From contig JBQKKG010000011.1 in assembly GCA_052116865.1 (NCBI GenBank), positions 1-64,000 of the forward strand: a stretch of 64,000 bases of DNA, given 5' to 3'. Under the pieces are notes generated by a model, which was not told the DNA's origin, ran no database searches, and worked only from the letters and a program-made list of their open reading frames with translations. This DNA comes from CAUPWF01 sp963515125 (GTDB lineage: Bacteria > Bacillota > Clostridia > Lachnospirales > Lachnospiraceae). The position numbers and the translations under genes are program-made. Below, piece by piece: positions 43,116-50,949 of this stretch (position 1 is the stretch's first letter; every line of letters begins with the position of its first letter).

Positions 43116-44039
43116 GTGAGTAAAAAGGTAACTGTATTTGGAAGTTTTGTAGTTGATTTGATGGGAAGAACACCTCATCTTCCAGTACCTGGTGAGACGG
43201 TAAAAGGAAGTATGTTCAAAATGGGCCCAGGTGGTAAGGGATTTAACCAAGGGGTAGCAGCACATAAAGCAGGAGCAAATGTAACCATGATTACAAAATT
43301 GGGGAAAGATGCATTTGCAAATGTTGCATTAGATGCGATGAAAGAATTACAAATGAGTTCAGAGCGGGTTTTTATTTCTGATTCGGCAGAGACAGGGGTC
43401 GCTCTTATCATGGTAGACGAGCATACAAGTCAGAATGAGATTGTAGTGATACTTGGAGCATGCAATACAATTTCAGATAGGGAAGTTGAGTCTATTACGG
43501 ATGTAATTGCAGAATCAGAATACTTATTAACACAACTTGAGACGAATGTCTCATCTGTGGAAAAAGTGATAGATATTGCGTATAAAAACGGAGTAAAAGT
43601 AATACTTAACACGGCGCCAATTCAGCCAATTAGCGATGAAATACTTGCCAAGGTTGAGCTCATTACTCCCAATGAGGTTGAGGCCGAACTATTAACTGGA
43701 ATATGCATCGATTCAGAAGAACATGCGGGGCTAGCAGCAGACTGGTTTTTCCAGAAGGGAGTAAAAAATGTATTAATTACATTGGGTGGAAGAGGTGTTT
43801 ACATCGCAACACCAACTAGACGTGGAATTATTCCTGCATATCAAGTAAAAGCAATTGATACAACTGGTGCAGGAGATGCATTCAATGGCGGGCTTGTTGC
43901 AGCCTTGTCAGAAGGTAAAGACCTATGGGAGTCGGCCGTTTTTGCTAATGCGTTGGCGGCGATAGCAGTACAGCGATTAGGGACTACACCATCTATGCCA
44001 ACGAGAGCTGAAATTGATGCATTTTTGACGGCACAATAA
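43116..44039 (+). CDS. rbsK: Ribokinase (or deoxyribokinase), PfkB family
   Basis: 307 residues from GTG 43116. PfkB motifs: N-terminal GPGGKGFNQGVAAHKAGA and the C-terminal ATP/anion hole DTTGAGDAFNGGL (catalytic Asp). It phosphorylates ribose, or deoxyribose, at the 5 position after uptake. With deoC next to it, deoxyribokinase activity is plausible. Sequence alone does not separate the two. Confidence 0.92.
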   Translation: MSKKVTVFGSFVVDLMGRTPHLPVPGETVKGSMFKMGPGGKGFNQGVAAHKAGANVTMITKLGKDAFANVALDAMKELQMSSERVFISDSAETGVALIMVDEHTSQNEIVVILGACNTISDREVESITDVIAESEYLLTQLETNVSSVEKVIDIAYKNGVKVILNTAPIQPISDEILAKVELITPNEVEAELLTGICIDSEEHAGLAADWFFQKGVKNVLITLGGRGVYIATPTRRGIIPAYQVKAIDTTGAGDAFNGGLVAALSEGKDLWESAVFANALAAIAVQRLGTTPSMPTRAEIDAFLTAQ

Positions 44040-44052
44040 GGAGGGGATTAAG

Positions 44053-44451
44053 ATGTTAAAAGAAGGAATTTTTCATCCACAGCTATCAAGAGTATTAGCT
44101 GAAATTAGACACATGGATATGCTGATCATTGGAGATGCAGGACTTCCTATTCCTAAGGGAGTAGAAAGAATCGATCTTGGATGGAAGGAAGGAAATCCAG
44201 GATACTTAGAAGTATTAGAAGCAATAGAAAAGACACTAGTAATTGAAGGTGCAATTTTTGCAAAGGAAGCGTTGGAAGTGAGTCCTGAAATTCACAAGAA
44301 AGCCTTAGGTATATTGCCAAAAAGTATAACAATCAATTATGTATCACACAAGGAATTAAAAGAAATGAGTAAAAATGTAAAGGCAATTGTTCTTACAGGA
44401 GAATTTACAGGATATACCAATGTGATATTAGTTGCAGGCTGTGCATATTAA
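44053..44451 (+). CDS. rbsD: D-ribose pyranase
   Basis: 132 residues. It converts between pyranose and furanose forms of ribose. Family blocks seen: MLKEGIFHPQLSRVLAEIRHMD, IIGDAGLPIPKG (catalytic region) and the C-terminal GEFTGYTNVILVAGCAY. It starts 13 bases after rbsK following AAGGAGGGGATTAAG and overlaps the region before rbsA. Its presence argues that ribose itself is at least one substrate. Confidence 0.95.
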   Translation: MLKEGIFHPQLSRVLAEIRHMDMLIIGDAGLPIPKGVERIDLGWKEGNPGYLEVLEAIEKTLVIEGAIFAKEALEVSPEIHKKALGILPKSITINYVSHKELKEMSKNVKAIVLTGEFTGYTNVILVAGCAY

Positions 44452-44473
44452 AGAAAATCGTTGGGGTGAAAAC

Positions 44474-45976
44474 ATGCAAAAGGAACCTATCTTAAGATTA
44501 GAGAATATTGTAAAAACTTTTCCAGGTGTAAAAGCACTTGATGGCGTTCATTTAGAAGTATATCCGGGTGAAGTACATGCATTGTGTGGGGAGAATGGAG
44601 CAGGTAAGTCTACACTGATGAAAATTATTGCAGGAGCTCAAGGTTATACATCAGGAAATATCAACGTGAATGGAGAGGATGTTACATTCCATTCAACAAA
44701 AGAAGCCGAGAAAAAAGGTATTGCAATGATTTATCAAGAATTTAACATGGTAAAAGATTTGACAGTAGCGGAGAATATGTATCTTGGTCGTTTGCCAAAG
44801 AAAAAGTCAGGAGCAATTGATTGGAAAAAAATGTACCATGACGCACAAGAGGTGTTAAATAGACTTGGATTAAAGTTTGATTGTAGGACGAAAGTAAGAA
44901 ATCTATCAGTTGCTGAATCACAGATGACGGAAATAGCGAAATGTTTAACCATTGGTGCAAAAGTAATCATCATGGATGAGCCTACTGCTGCATTGACAGA
45001 TGAGGAGATTGAAATACTGTTTTCTATTATTGCAGATTTAAAAAGTCATAATATTGCAATATTATATATATCCCATCGCATGGATGAGATATTTAAAATA
45101 TCAGACAGACTAACTGTTTTTAGGGACGGAAAATACATAGCCACCAAGTCTATAGAGGAGACCAACTATGATGATGTGGTATCAATGATGGTTGGTAGAA
45201 GTGTAAAGAACCTTTACCCAGAAAGAAAATATCAACAACAAGAGGTTGTATTTGAAGCTAAAAATATTGTGAGTAAAGGTGTACGCAATGTTAGTATACA
45301 ACTACACAAAGGAGAAATCCTGGGTATTGCCGGATTACTAGGATCTGGAACCATCGAGTTATCTAAAGCTATATATGGTGCCATTCCAAAGCAAGGTGGA
45401 GAAATCATTATGAATGGATTAGTCAGAGATTGTTCCACGCCTAAAAAAGCATTGGAAGCTGGCATTGGATTCGTATCAGATGATCGTAAACAAGAAGGGC
45501 TGGTATTGATAAGAAGCATCAAAGAAAATGTAGCCATGTCATCACTAAAGAAATTTACAAAGTTCTTTTATCTTAACAAAAAGCTTGAGTATCAAAAGGT
45601 AAATGAAAAAGTAGAACAATTAAATATTAAAATTAGTAGCATTCAACAGTCGGCTGGAAAATTAAGTGGTGGAAACCAGCAAAAAGTAGTTTTTGCAAAA
45701 ATATTAGAGGCAAATCCAGAGATTTTAATTCTTGATGAACCTACTCGAGGCGTGGATGTGGGTGCAAAAGCGGAAATTTATACGATTATGAATCAGTTAA
45801 CCAAGGAAGGAAAAAGTATCATATTAATATCTACAGATTTACCGGAGGTTATTGGTATGAGTGACAGAGTTTTGATTATGAGAGAAGGGCGTTTGGTATT
45901 TGAAATCTCAAAAGAAGAAATGAACCAAGAGACAATTTTAGCACACGCTTCTGGAGGTGTAAGTGAAAATGAATAA
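44474..45976 (+). CDS. rbsA: Ribose-type ABC transporter ATPase (double domain)
   Basis: The ATG at 44474 follows GGGGTGAAAAC; an ATG at 44432 would overlap rbsD and adds an unusual tail. About 500 residues with two ATPase halves: first Walker A GENGAGKST and Walker B VIIMDEPTAAL; second half degenerate at Walker A (GLLGSGTIELSK) but with signature LSGGNQQKVVFAK and Walker B LILDEPTRGVDVG. That asymmetry is normal for CUT2 importers. Confidence 0.94.
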   Translation: MQKEPILRLENIVKTFPGVKALDGVHLEVYPGEVHALCGENGAGKSTLMKIIAGAQGYTSGNINVNGEDVTFHSTKEAEKKGIAMIYQEFNMVKDLTVAENMYLGRLPKKKSGAIDWKKMYHDAQEVLNRLGLKFDCRTKVRNLSVAESQMTEIAKCLTIGAKVIIMDEPTAALTDEEIEILFSIIADLKSHNIAILYISHRMDEIFKISDRLTVFRDGKYIATKSIEETNYDDVVSMMVGRSVKNLYPERKYQQQEVVFEAKNIVSKGVRNVSIQLHKGEILGIAGLLGSGTIELSKAIYGAIPKQGGEIIMNGLVRDCSTPKKALEAGIGFVSDDRKQEGLVLIRSIKENVAMSSLKKFTKFFYLNKKLEYQKVNEKVEQLNIKISSIQQSAGKLSGGNQQKVVFAKILEANPEILILDEPTRGVDVGAKAEIYTIMNQLTKEGKSIILISTDLPEVIGMSDRVLIMREGRLVFEISKEEMNQETILAHASGGVSENE

Positions 45977-46922
45977 AAAGAGATTAATTAACCAAATCAA
46001 CGTATACCGTTCTGTAATGATTTTACTACTTATTTGTATTGTTGCAACCATACTATCACCTAACTTTTTAAGTATTACGAATTTATTTAATGTACTTAAG
46101 CAGATAACAGTTGCAGGAATTGTTGGATGTGGAATGACCTTTGTTATTCTTACAGGAGGAATTGACTTATCCGTTGGCTCAATCTTAGGCTTGGCAGGAG
46201 TTCTAGCAGCAGGGGTTCTTGCATCCACACAAAGTGTATTGTTAGCGATTGCAACGGCAATTGGTATTGGACTGTTATGCGGAATAGTCAATGGATTTTG
46301 GGTTGCACAATGTGAGATTCCACCGTTTATCTCTACATTGGGTATGATGACATTGCTCAGAGGGTGTGTGCTGGTATATACAAAAGGATCACCTATTCCA
46401 GTGAAGATAGATGCATATAAATTCCTAGGGAAAGGTACATTGCTTGGTATACCAGTTCCTATTATTATTTTAGTCATACTTTATGTTCTTGCACATTTTG
46501 TATTAACACAGACGGGATATGGAAGAAGTGTATATGCTTTTGGTGGAAATCGTGAGGCAGCGCGCTTATCGGGCATCTCTACTAAAAAGACAGAGTGGTT
46601 CGTATACATCATAAATGGATTGATGTGCGGAATTGCAGCGATTGTGTTAACAGCACGTCTGGGATCTGCTCAATCAACTACTGGTGAAGGAATCGAAATG
46701 GATGCAATTGCAGCTGTAATTTTAGGTGGAACAAGCTTAAGCGGTGGAACTGGATTTGTGTTACCAACTGTTGTTGGAGCTATGATTATGGGAATTATTG
46801 ATAACATCTTAACACTTATGAACGTTAATCCACACGCCACAAGCATAGTAAAAGGAGCAGTCATACTTATCGCTGTACTAGTGGATAAGAAAGTAAAGGA
46901 TTTATCTGCTAAAGCAGAATAG
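45969..46922 (+). CDS. rbsC: Ribose-type ABC transporter permease
   Basis: About 317 residues from ATG 45969, 10 bases after GGAGG; an in-frame GTG at 45963 is possible. 8-10 membrane helices and the CUT2 blocks GMTFVILTGGIDLSVGS and AAVILGGTSLSGGTG. It overlaps the rbsA stop. It acts as a homodimeric channel. Confidence 0.94.
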   Translation: MNKKRLINQINVYRSVMILLLICIVATILSPNFLSITNLFNVLKQITVAGIVGCGMTFVILTGGIDLSVGSILGLAGVLAAGVLASTQSVLLAIATAIGIGLLCGIVNGFWVAQCEIPPFISTLGMMTLLRGCVLVYTKGSPIPVKIDAYKFLGKGTLLGIPVPIIILVILYVLAHFVLTQTGYGRSVYAFGGNREAARLSGISTKKTEWFVYIINGLMCGIAAIVLTARLGSAQSTTGEGIEMDAIAAVILGGTSLSGGTGFVLPTVVGAMIMGIIDNILTLMNVNPHATSIVKGAVILIAVLVDKKVKDLSAKAE

Positions 46923-46978
46923 ATAAATCGGGAATGTAAAAAGAAAAAGAAAAAGTAAAAAGAAAGGGAAGGAAACGT

Positions 46979-47971
46979 ATGAAATTGAAAAAAGCAGTAG
47001 TATTCACAATGGCAATGGTATTAACAGGGGCAACTTTATTAACAGGTTGTGGAAGAGGCGCAGAAAGCAAAAAGACAGATGATACAAAAAAGGAAGAAAC
47101 AAGCAAGAGTGGTGATAAAAAGTATGTCATTGGTCTGTCAATGAACACACAAACAAATCCATTTTTTGTAGATGTAAAAGATGGTGTACAAAAGGCAGCG
47201 GATGAACATGGCATCGAATTGCATATTACGGATGCACAAGATGATCCGACAACACAAATGAAAGACATTGAGAATTTAATTACGAAAAATCCAGATGCAA
47301 TTATCATCGATACTTGTGATTCAGATGCAATCGTTGCATCAGTAGAGGCTTGTAATGAAGCAGGTATTCCTGTATTTACAATGGATCGTGAATCTAATGG
47401 TGGTGAAGTAGTGTCACATATAGGATACGATGCAATTAAATCAGGGAAAATTGCAGGGCAATATTTAGTTGATACGTTAGGAGGCAAAGGTAAAATCGTT
47501 GAAATCCAGGGTATTATGGGAACAAATGTAGCACAGAATAGATCAAAAGGATTTAACGAAGTGATAAAAGAACATCAAGATATGGAGATTGTCGCTTGTC
47601 AAGTTGCCGATTTTGACAGGGCTAAGGGAATGAGTGTTATGGAAAATATTCTACAGGCTAACAAACAAATTGATGGTCTATATGCAGCAAATGATGAAAT
47701 GCTTCTTGGCGCTTTAGAGGCAATTGAAGCAGCAGGAAGATTAGATGAAATTACGATGATAGGTTGTGATGCAATTGACGATACCTTAGAGGCAATTAAG
47801 TCGGGAAAAGTAGAAGCGACAATAGCAGAACCTCCATTTTTCTTAGGAAAAGCAATTCTAAATACAGCTTTTGATTATCTAGAAGGGAAGGATGTAGAAA
47901 AAAATATTATCTTAGATAATGAATTAGTAACAAAGGATAACGTGGATTCTTTAGTAACAAAAGAAAAATAA
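46979..47971 (+). CDS. rbsB: Ribose-type substrate-binding lipoprotein
   Basis: 330 residues with a lipobox ending ATLLTGC (Cys about 23), a Lys/Asp/Glu-rich linker, then a type I periplasmic-binding domain (KYVIGLSMNTQTNPFFVDV, DAIIIDTCDSDAI, TMDRESNGGEV). GGGAAGGAAACGT precedes the ATG. Last gene of the operon, followed by a terminator. Confidence 0.94.
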   Translation: MKLKKAVVFTMAMVLTGATLLTGCGRGAESKKTDDTKKEETSKSGDKKYVIGLSMNTQTNPFFVDVKDGVQKAADEHGIELHITDAQDDPTTQMKDIENLITKNPDAIIIDTCDSDAIVASVEACNEAGIPVFTMDRESNGGEVVSHIGYDAIKSGKIAGQYLVDTLGGKGKIVEIQGIMGTNVAQNRSKGFNEVIKEHQDMEIVACQVADFDRAKGMSVMENILQANKQIDGLYAANDEMLLGALEAIEAAGRLDEITMIGCDAIDDTLEAIKSGKVEATIAEPPFFLGKAILNTAFDYLEGKDVEKNIILDNELVTKDNVDSLVTKEK

Positions 47972-47986
47972 ACTAGGATATATGAT

Positions 47987-48016
47987 AAAGGCAGAGCCAT
48001 AACTGGTTCTGCCTTT
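47987..48016 (+). terminator. Rho-independent terminator
   Basis: AAAGGCAGAGCCA (47987-47999) and TGGTTCTGCCTTT (48004-48016) form a 13-base stem with one mismatch, plus A and T ends. It can also serve the minus-strand rubrerythrin gene. Confidence 0.8.
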
Positions 48017-48033
48017 GTGAGTAAGTTCTGGAG

Positions 48034-48597
48034 TTAGTCCGCTATTGTGCATGTTTCAAAGGAACCAATTGCTTTACAAACAGAACATACATCTGGACGA
48101 TGTTCAAATGTGGCTCCACAGAATTGACATCGATATCCACTTTTCGTTGTTTTTACTATGATTTCAGGTTCTTGTTCTTTTTTTGTTTCTTGAGGTTTAT
48201 CCTTTGTACTCATTGAAATTACGGCTTTTAAAAAGGTCGCTTCGTGGTCTTTTTCAATGGCAGCGACTCTTTCAAACATTTCAGCCACCTCTGGAAGCCC
48301 TTCTTCTCTAGCTGTTTGAGCAAAGTTTGGATACATGTTCTTCCACTCGCCATTTTCACCTTGTGCAGACGCTATTAAATTGTTTTTAGTCTCTCCCAAT
48401 CCATCATTAAGCATGCTGAACCAGATTTTGGCATGTGTAGTTTCGTTTTTTGCCATTCGCTCAAAAAGCTCTGCAACCTCAGGATAACCCTCTTTTTTTG
48501 CTTGCATAGCATAAAATGTATAGTTGTTACGTGCTAGAGATTCCCCCATAAGAGCAGAACTCATGTTTTTTTCTGTTTGCGTTCCTTTTAAGTTCAT
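48034..48597 (-). CDS. Rubrerythrin
   Basis: 187 residues. An N-terminal ferritin-like diiron domain (ESLARNNYTFYA, NETTHAKIW, REEGLPEVAEMFE, AAIEKDHEATF) is followed by a Lys/Glu-rich linker and a C-terminal rubredoxin-like site CQFCGATF...CSVCKA. It reduces peroxide and protects anaerobes from oxidative stress. GAAAGGACGAATATT on the minus strand precedes the ATG. It directly follows relics of arsenic genes, but no link in function is evident. Confidence 0.94.
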   Translation of the reverse strand: MNLKGTQTEKNMSSALMGESLARNNYTFYAMQAKKEGYPEVAELFERMAKNETTHAKIWFSMLNDGLGETKNNLIASAQGENGEWKNMYPNFAQTAREEGLPEVAEMFERVAAIEKDHEATFLKAVISMSTKDKPQETKKEQEPEIIVKTTKSGYRCQFCGATFEHRPDVCSVCKAIGSFETCTIAD

Positions 48598-48693
48598 AAT
48601 ATTCGTCCTTTCTATCTTTTGTAATTGTATTGCTTAAGTTCATTATAGCCTCTTTTTTACAAAGGTAAAGAGCTAGAATGAAGAATGATATTT

Positions 48694-48853
48694 TAAATAC
48701 TTCATCAGATTCCCCACTAGGATCATCTAGACCCCAATCTTCTCTGTATTTGCAAGGTAGGAAAGGACATTGAACATTACATCCCATTGTAATCACAATG
48801 TCTACAGGTGGAATATCTGAAATAAATTTGCTATATTGTGTTAGCTCTATCAA
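48694..48853 (-). pseudogene. Arsenate reductase (arsC, thioredoxin-coupled type) fragment
   Basis: On the minus strand the frame reads TQYSKFISDIPPVDIVITMG, then CNVQCPFLPCKYREDWGLDD and PSGESDEVF. I recognise this as the C-terminal half of LMW-phosphatase-type ArsC. The P-loop N-terminal half with the first catalytic Cys is absent, and the last helix is replaced by unrelated residues. The gene is broken at both ends. Confidence 0.75.
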
Positions 48854-48865
48854 AAGTTCTGTAAC

Positions 48866-49000
48866 TTACTGACTCCCAGAGGTACTAAGCTTATAATGTG
48901 TCCATTTTCCCTCTTGTCTACTTTCCGCAACGCCAGATTCAAATAAAATCTTCATATGATAGGACAAGGAAGACTGGCCAATTTCCATCTGATCAATTAG
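48866..49000 (-). pseudogene. ArsR-family repressor fragment
   Basis: Minus-strand frame reading IDQMEIGQSSLSYHMKILFE, then SGVAESRQEGKWTHYKLS and a stop. This is the recognition helix and wing of an ArsR/SmtB repressor. The N-terminal part, with any start codon, is missing. It lies immediately upstream of the arsC fragment in the order expected for an ars operon. Confidence 0.65.
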
Positions 49001-49177
49001 AACACATAATATAATAAGAAAAAATTACTTTATTTGTAATGGTTTTATGACATTCGAATTATGGCAATCACAGGAGGAACGTAGTTGTAATCATTAGAGG
49101 AATAGGATATATTTAAAGATGGATTAAAATAAAAGTGAACAGGTATCATAGAGAAGCCTGTTCAGACAGGATCGTAG

Positions 49178-50614
49178 ATGAATAAAGAATTTGATAAATT
49201 TAATATTTCTCAAGAAATTATAGAAGCGTTAAACATTTTAGGTTACGCCAAGCCGACGGAGATACAAGAAAAAGTGATTCCACCAGCACTGCTAGAGAAG
49301 GATATCGTAGGAAAGTCACAGACAGGAAGCGGAAAGACAGCTGCATTTGCCATTCCATTGTGCGAAAAGGTGATTTGGCATGAAAATAAACCGCAGGCAA
49401 TCATTATTGAGCCAACTCGAGAGTTGACGGTACAGGTAAAGCAGGAGGTTTACCATGTCGGTCGATTAAAGCGCTTAAAAGTAGCAGATGTTTTTGGCGG
49501 GTTTCCCATCGACAAACAAATTCAAACGTTGAAGCAAAAGTGTCATATTGTAGTAGGAACACCAGGAAGAATGATGGATCATGTCAGAAGGGGAAGTCTC
49601 GATCTATCAATGGTGAAGTTTGTTATAATTGATGAGGCAGATTTGTTATTAGACATGGGATTTATTGATGAGGTAAGACAAATCTTGTCTCACATAAAAG
49701 GGGAATGTACACGTATGCTTTTCTCAGCAACGTTGGGGAAGGAATTGGAACATTTTGTTTGGGAGTATTTAAAAGAACCACTTTTTATTAGTATTGAGGA
49801 AAACGAAGAAGATAAAGCCCATATCAGGCAAGCATTGTATGAAGTAGAGAATGAAGATAAATATCAATTGTTCTTACAGTTACTGATTCAAGAAAACCCA
49901 GACAGTTGTATGATTTTTTGTGGGACAAGAGAAATGGTAAATGTGTTATGTCGCAAATTACGTAAAGACGGTGTAAAGTGTGGCATGATACACGGAGACA
50001 TAGACCAACAAGATCGTATTCGTACCATCGAAGGATTCCGTGAGGGGCAATTTCGTTACTTAATTGCTACAGACGTAGTTGCAAGAGGAATTGATTTTGA
50101 ACAGTTATCCCATGTGTTTAATTATGATTTTCCACTTGGAAAAGAGACTTATATCCATCGAATAGGTCGGACTGGACGAAATGGAAATTCAGGTGCTGCA
50201 ATTAGTTTGTTAACAAATAATGATAAAAAAATGAAACAAATGATAGAAGACTATACTGGAAGTAGATTGCCGATAGCAAAGTGGAACCCCATTTCTGCGG
50301 AAGATGAAATGTGTTTTTGGATAAGACAGAAAGAAAAGGTAGTATTAAAAAAGAAAAAAGGATCTGATTTTCAATGCACTATTACAAAATTATCTATAGG
50401 TGGAGGTAAGAAAAGTAAAATCAGAGCAGTAGATATTGTAGGGACAATCTGTAATATTCCAGGAATAGAATCAGAAGATATTGGAGTTATTGACATTCGA
50501 GAAAGCTTATCATACGTTGAAATTTTAAATAGTAAAGGGAAAATGGTTCATGCTGCACTGCAGGACAAAAAACTAAAAGGGAAGATAAGAAAAGTACGCT
50601 TCACAAAACTATAA
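49178..50614 (+). CDS. DEAD-box RNA helicase, DbpA-like
   Basis: 478 residues. Helicase motifs: SQTGSGKTAAF (I), PTRELTVQV (Ia), TPGRM (Ib), DEAD in VIIDEADLLLDMGF (II), SAT (III), RGIDF (V), HRIGRTGR (VI). The C-terminal 75 residues form the DbpA RNA-binding domain (pattern TKLSIGGGKKSKIRAVDIVG...YVEILN), which in DbpA/YxiN directs the helicase to 23S rRNA hairpin 92 for large-subunit assembly. The start has only a weak AGGAT site. A second minor motif in the gap, GAACAGG/CCTGTTC, forms a hairpin just before it. Confidence 0.92.
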   Translation: MNKEFDKFNISQEIIEALNILGYAKPTEIQEKVIPPALLEKDIVGKSQTGSGKTAAFAIPLCEKVIWHENKPQAIIIEPTRELTVQVKQEVYHVGRLKRLKVADVFGGFPIDKQIQTLKQKCHIVVGTPGRMMDHVRRGSLDLSMVKFVIIDEADLLLDMGFIDEVRQILSHIKGECTRMLFSATLGKELEHFVWEYLKEPLFISIEENEEDKAHIRQALYEVENEDKYQLFLQLLIQENPDSCMIFCGTREMVNVLCRKLRKDGVKCGMIHGDIDQQDRIRTIEGFREGQFRYLIATDVVARGIDFEQLSHVFNYDFPLGKETYIHRIGRTGRNGNSGAAISLLTNNDKKMKQMIEDYTGSRLPIAKWNPISAEDEMCFWIRQKEKVVLKKKKGSDFQCTITKLSIGGGKKSKIRAVDIVGTICNIPGIESEDIGVIDIRESLSYVEILNSKGKMVHAALQDKKLKGKIRKVRFTKL

Positions 50615-50651
50615 CATGGAATCATTTGATGTTTAGATTGTGAAAAAGTTG

Positions 50652-50680
50652 TTGACAAAGTTCTAGTAGAAATATATAAT
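50652..50680 (+). promoter_or_regulatory. Consensus promoter of the leader peptide / cystine symporter unit
   Basis: TTGACA at 50652-50657, exactly 17 bases, TATAAT at 50675-50680: a perfect sigma-A consensus. Transcription would start near 50687, giving a leader of about 260 bases to the symporter. Confidence 0.85.
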
Positions 50681-50735
50681 ACAAAACATATTAGACTTAT
50701 CGAAATGGTAGGAATAAAGAAAAGAGGAAAATAAT

Positions 50736-50861
50736 ATGAGAATATTTAACACAAATTTAAGTGAATCAGTAAACAAGAATAGTTGTATAATGAGCGGTAT
50801 GTGTTGTTGTCATAACGTTTACTTAAGTTGCGAGCAAATGTGTAATTTTCATATGAGATAG
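50736..50861 (+). CDS. Cys-rich leader peptide (41 residues) upstream of the cystine symporter
   Basis: AAAGAGGAAAATAAT precedes the ATG at 50736. The peptide has six Cys in 41 residues: Cys17, the run Cys23-24-25 (three TGT codons at 50802-50810), Cys32 and Cys36. The transcript comes from a perfect promoter at 50652. After the stop at 50859-50861 comes a terminator just before a TcyP-like symporter. The segment covering codons 33-37 (50832-50846) can pair with the 5' arm of that terminator. The expected behaviour is that ribosomes stalled at the Cys run when cysteinyl-tRNA is scarce leave this segment free to form an antiterminator. This is a reading from sequence only. Confidence 0.7.
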   Translation: MRIFNTNLSESVNKNSCIMSGMCCCHNVYLSCEQMCNFHMR

Positions 50862-50923
50862 AAATTATGTCAAATGGAATAAGGAAACATTACAGTTGCT
50901 CACCTCGTGGGGGACTGTTTTTT
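50832..50923 (+). promoter_or_regulatory. Candidate cysteine attenuator: antiterminator and terminator
   Basis: The terminator has 5' arm at 50892-50904 (ACAGTTGCTCACC), a TCGT loop, 3' arm at 50909-50918 (GGGGGACTGT), then six T. The antiterminator uses 50832-50846 (GAGCAAATGTGTAAT), which pairs with 50889-50901 (ATTACAGTTGCTC) through GAGCAA/TTGCTC, TGT/ACA and AAT/ATT with one mismatch and a two-base bulge. The two structures exclude each other. Confidence 0.6.
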
Positions 50924-50949
50924 ATTGGTCAAAAAAGGAGAATAAGACG

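Noticed and set aside
45938..46477. 179-codon minus-strand open frame across rbsA/rbsC
   Set aside because: Antisense of transporter coding sequence; the Pro/Thr/Ile-rich product is what a reversed membrane-protein gene gives.
46909..47487. 192-codon minus-strand open frame across rbsC/rbsB
   Set aside because: Antisense shadow of rbsB; no start signals.
50736..50861. Leader frame considered as a Cys-rich bacteriocin or metallothionein-like peptide
   Set aside because: No export, maturation or immunity genes adjoin it; the position before a terminator and cystine symporter, with complementary RNA segments, fits a regulatory leader better.
50896..50949. In-frame extension of the cystine symporter to a TTG at 50896
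   Set aside because: The extension lies within the terminator hairpin and T tract; the ATG at 50950 has an ideal AAAGGAG site.
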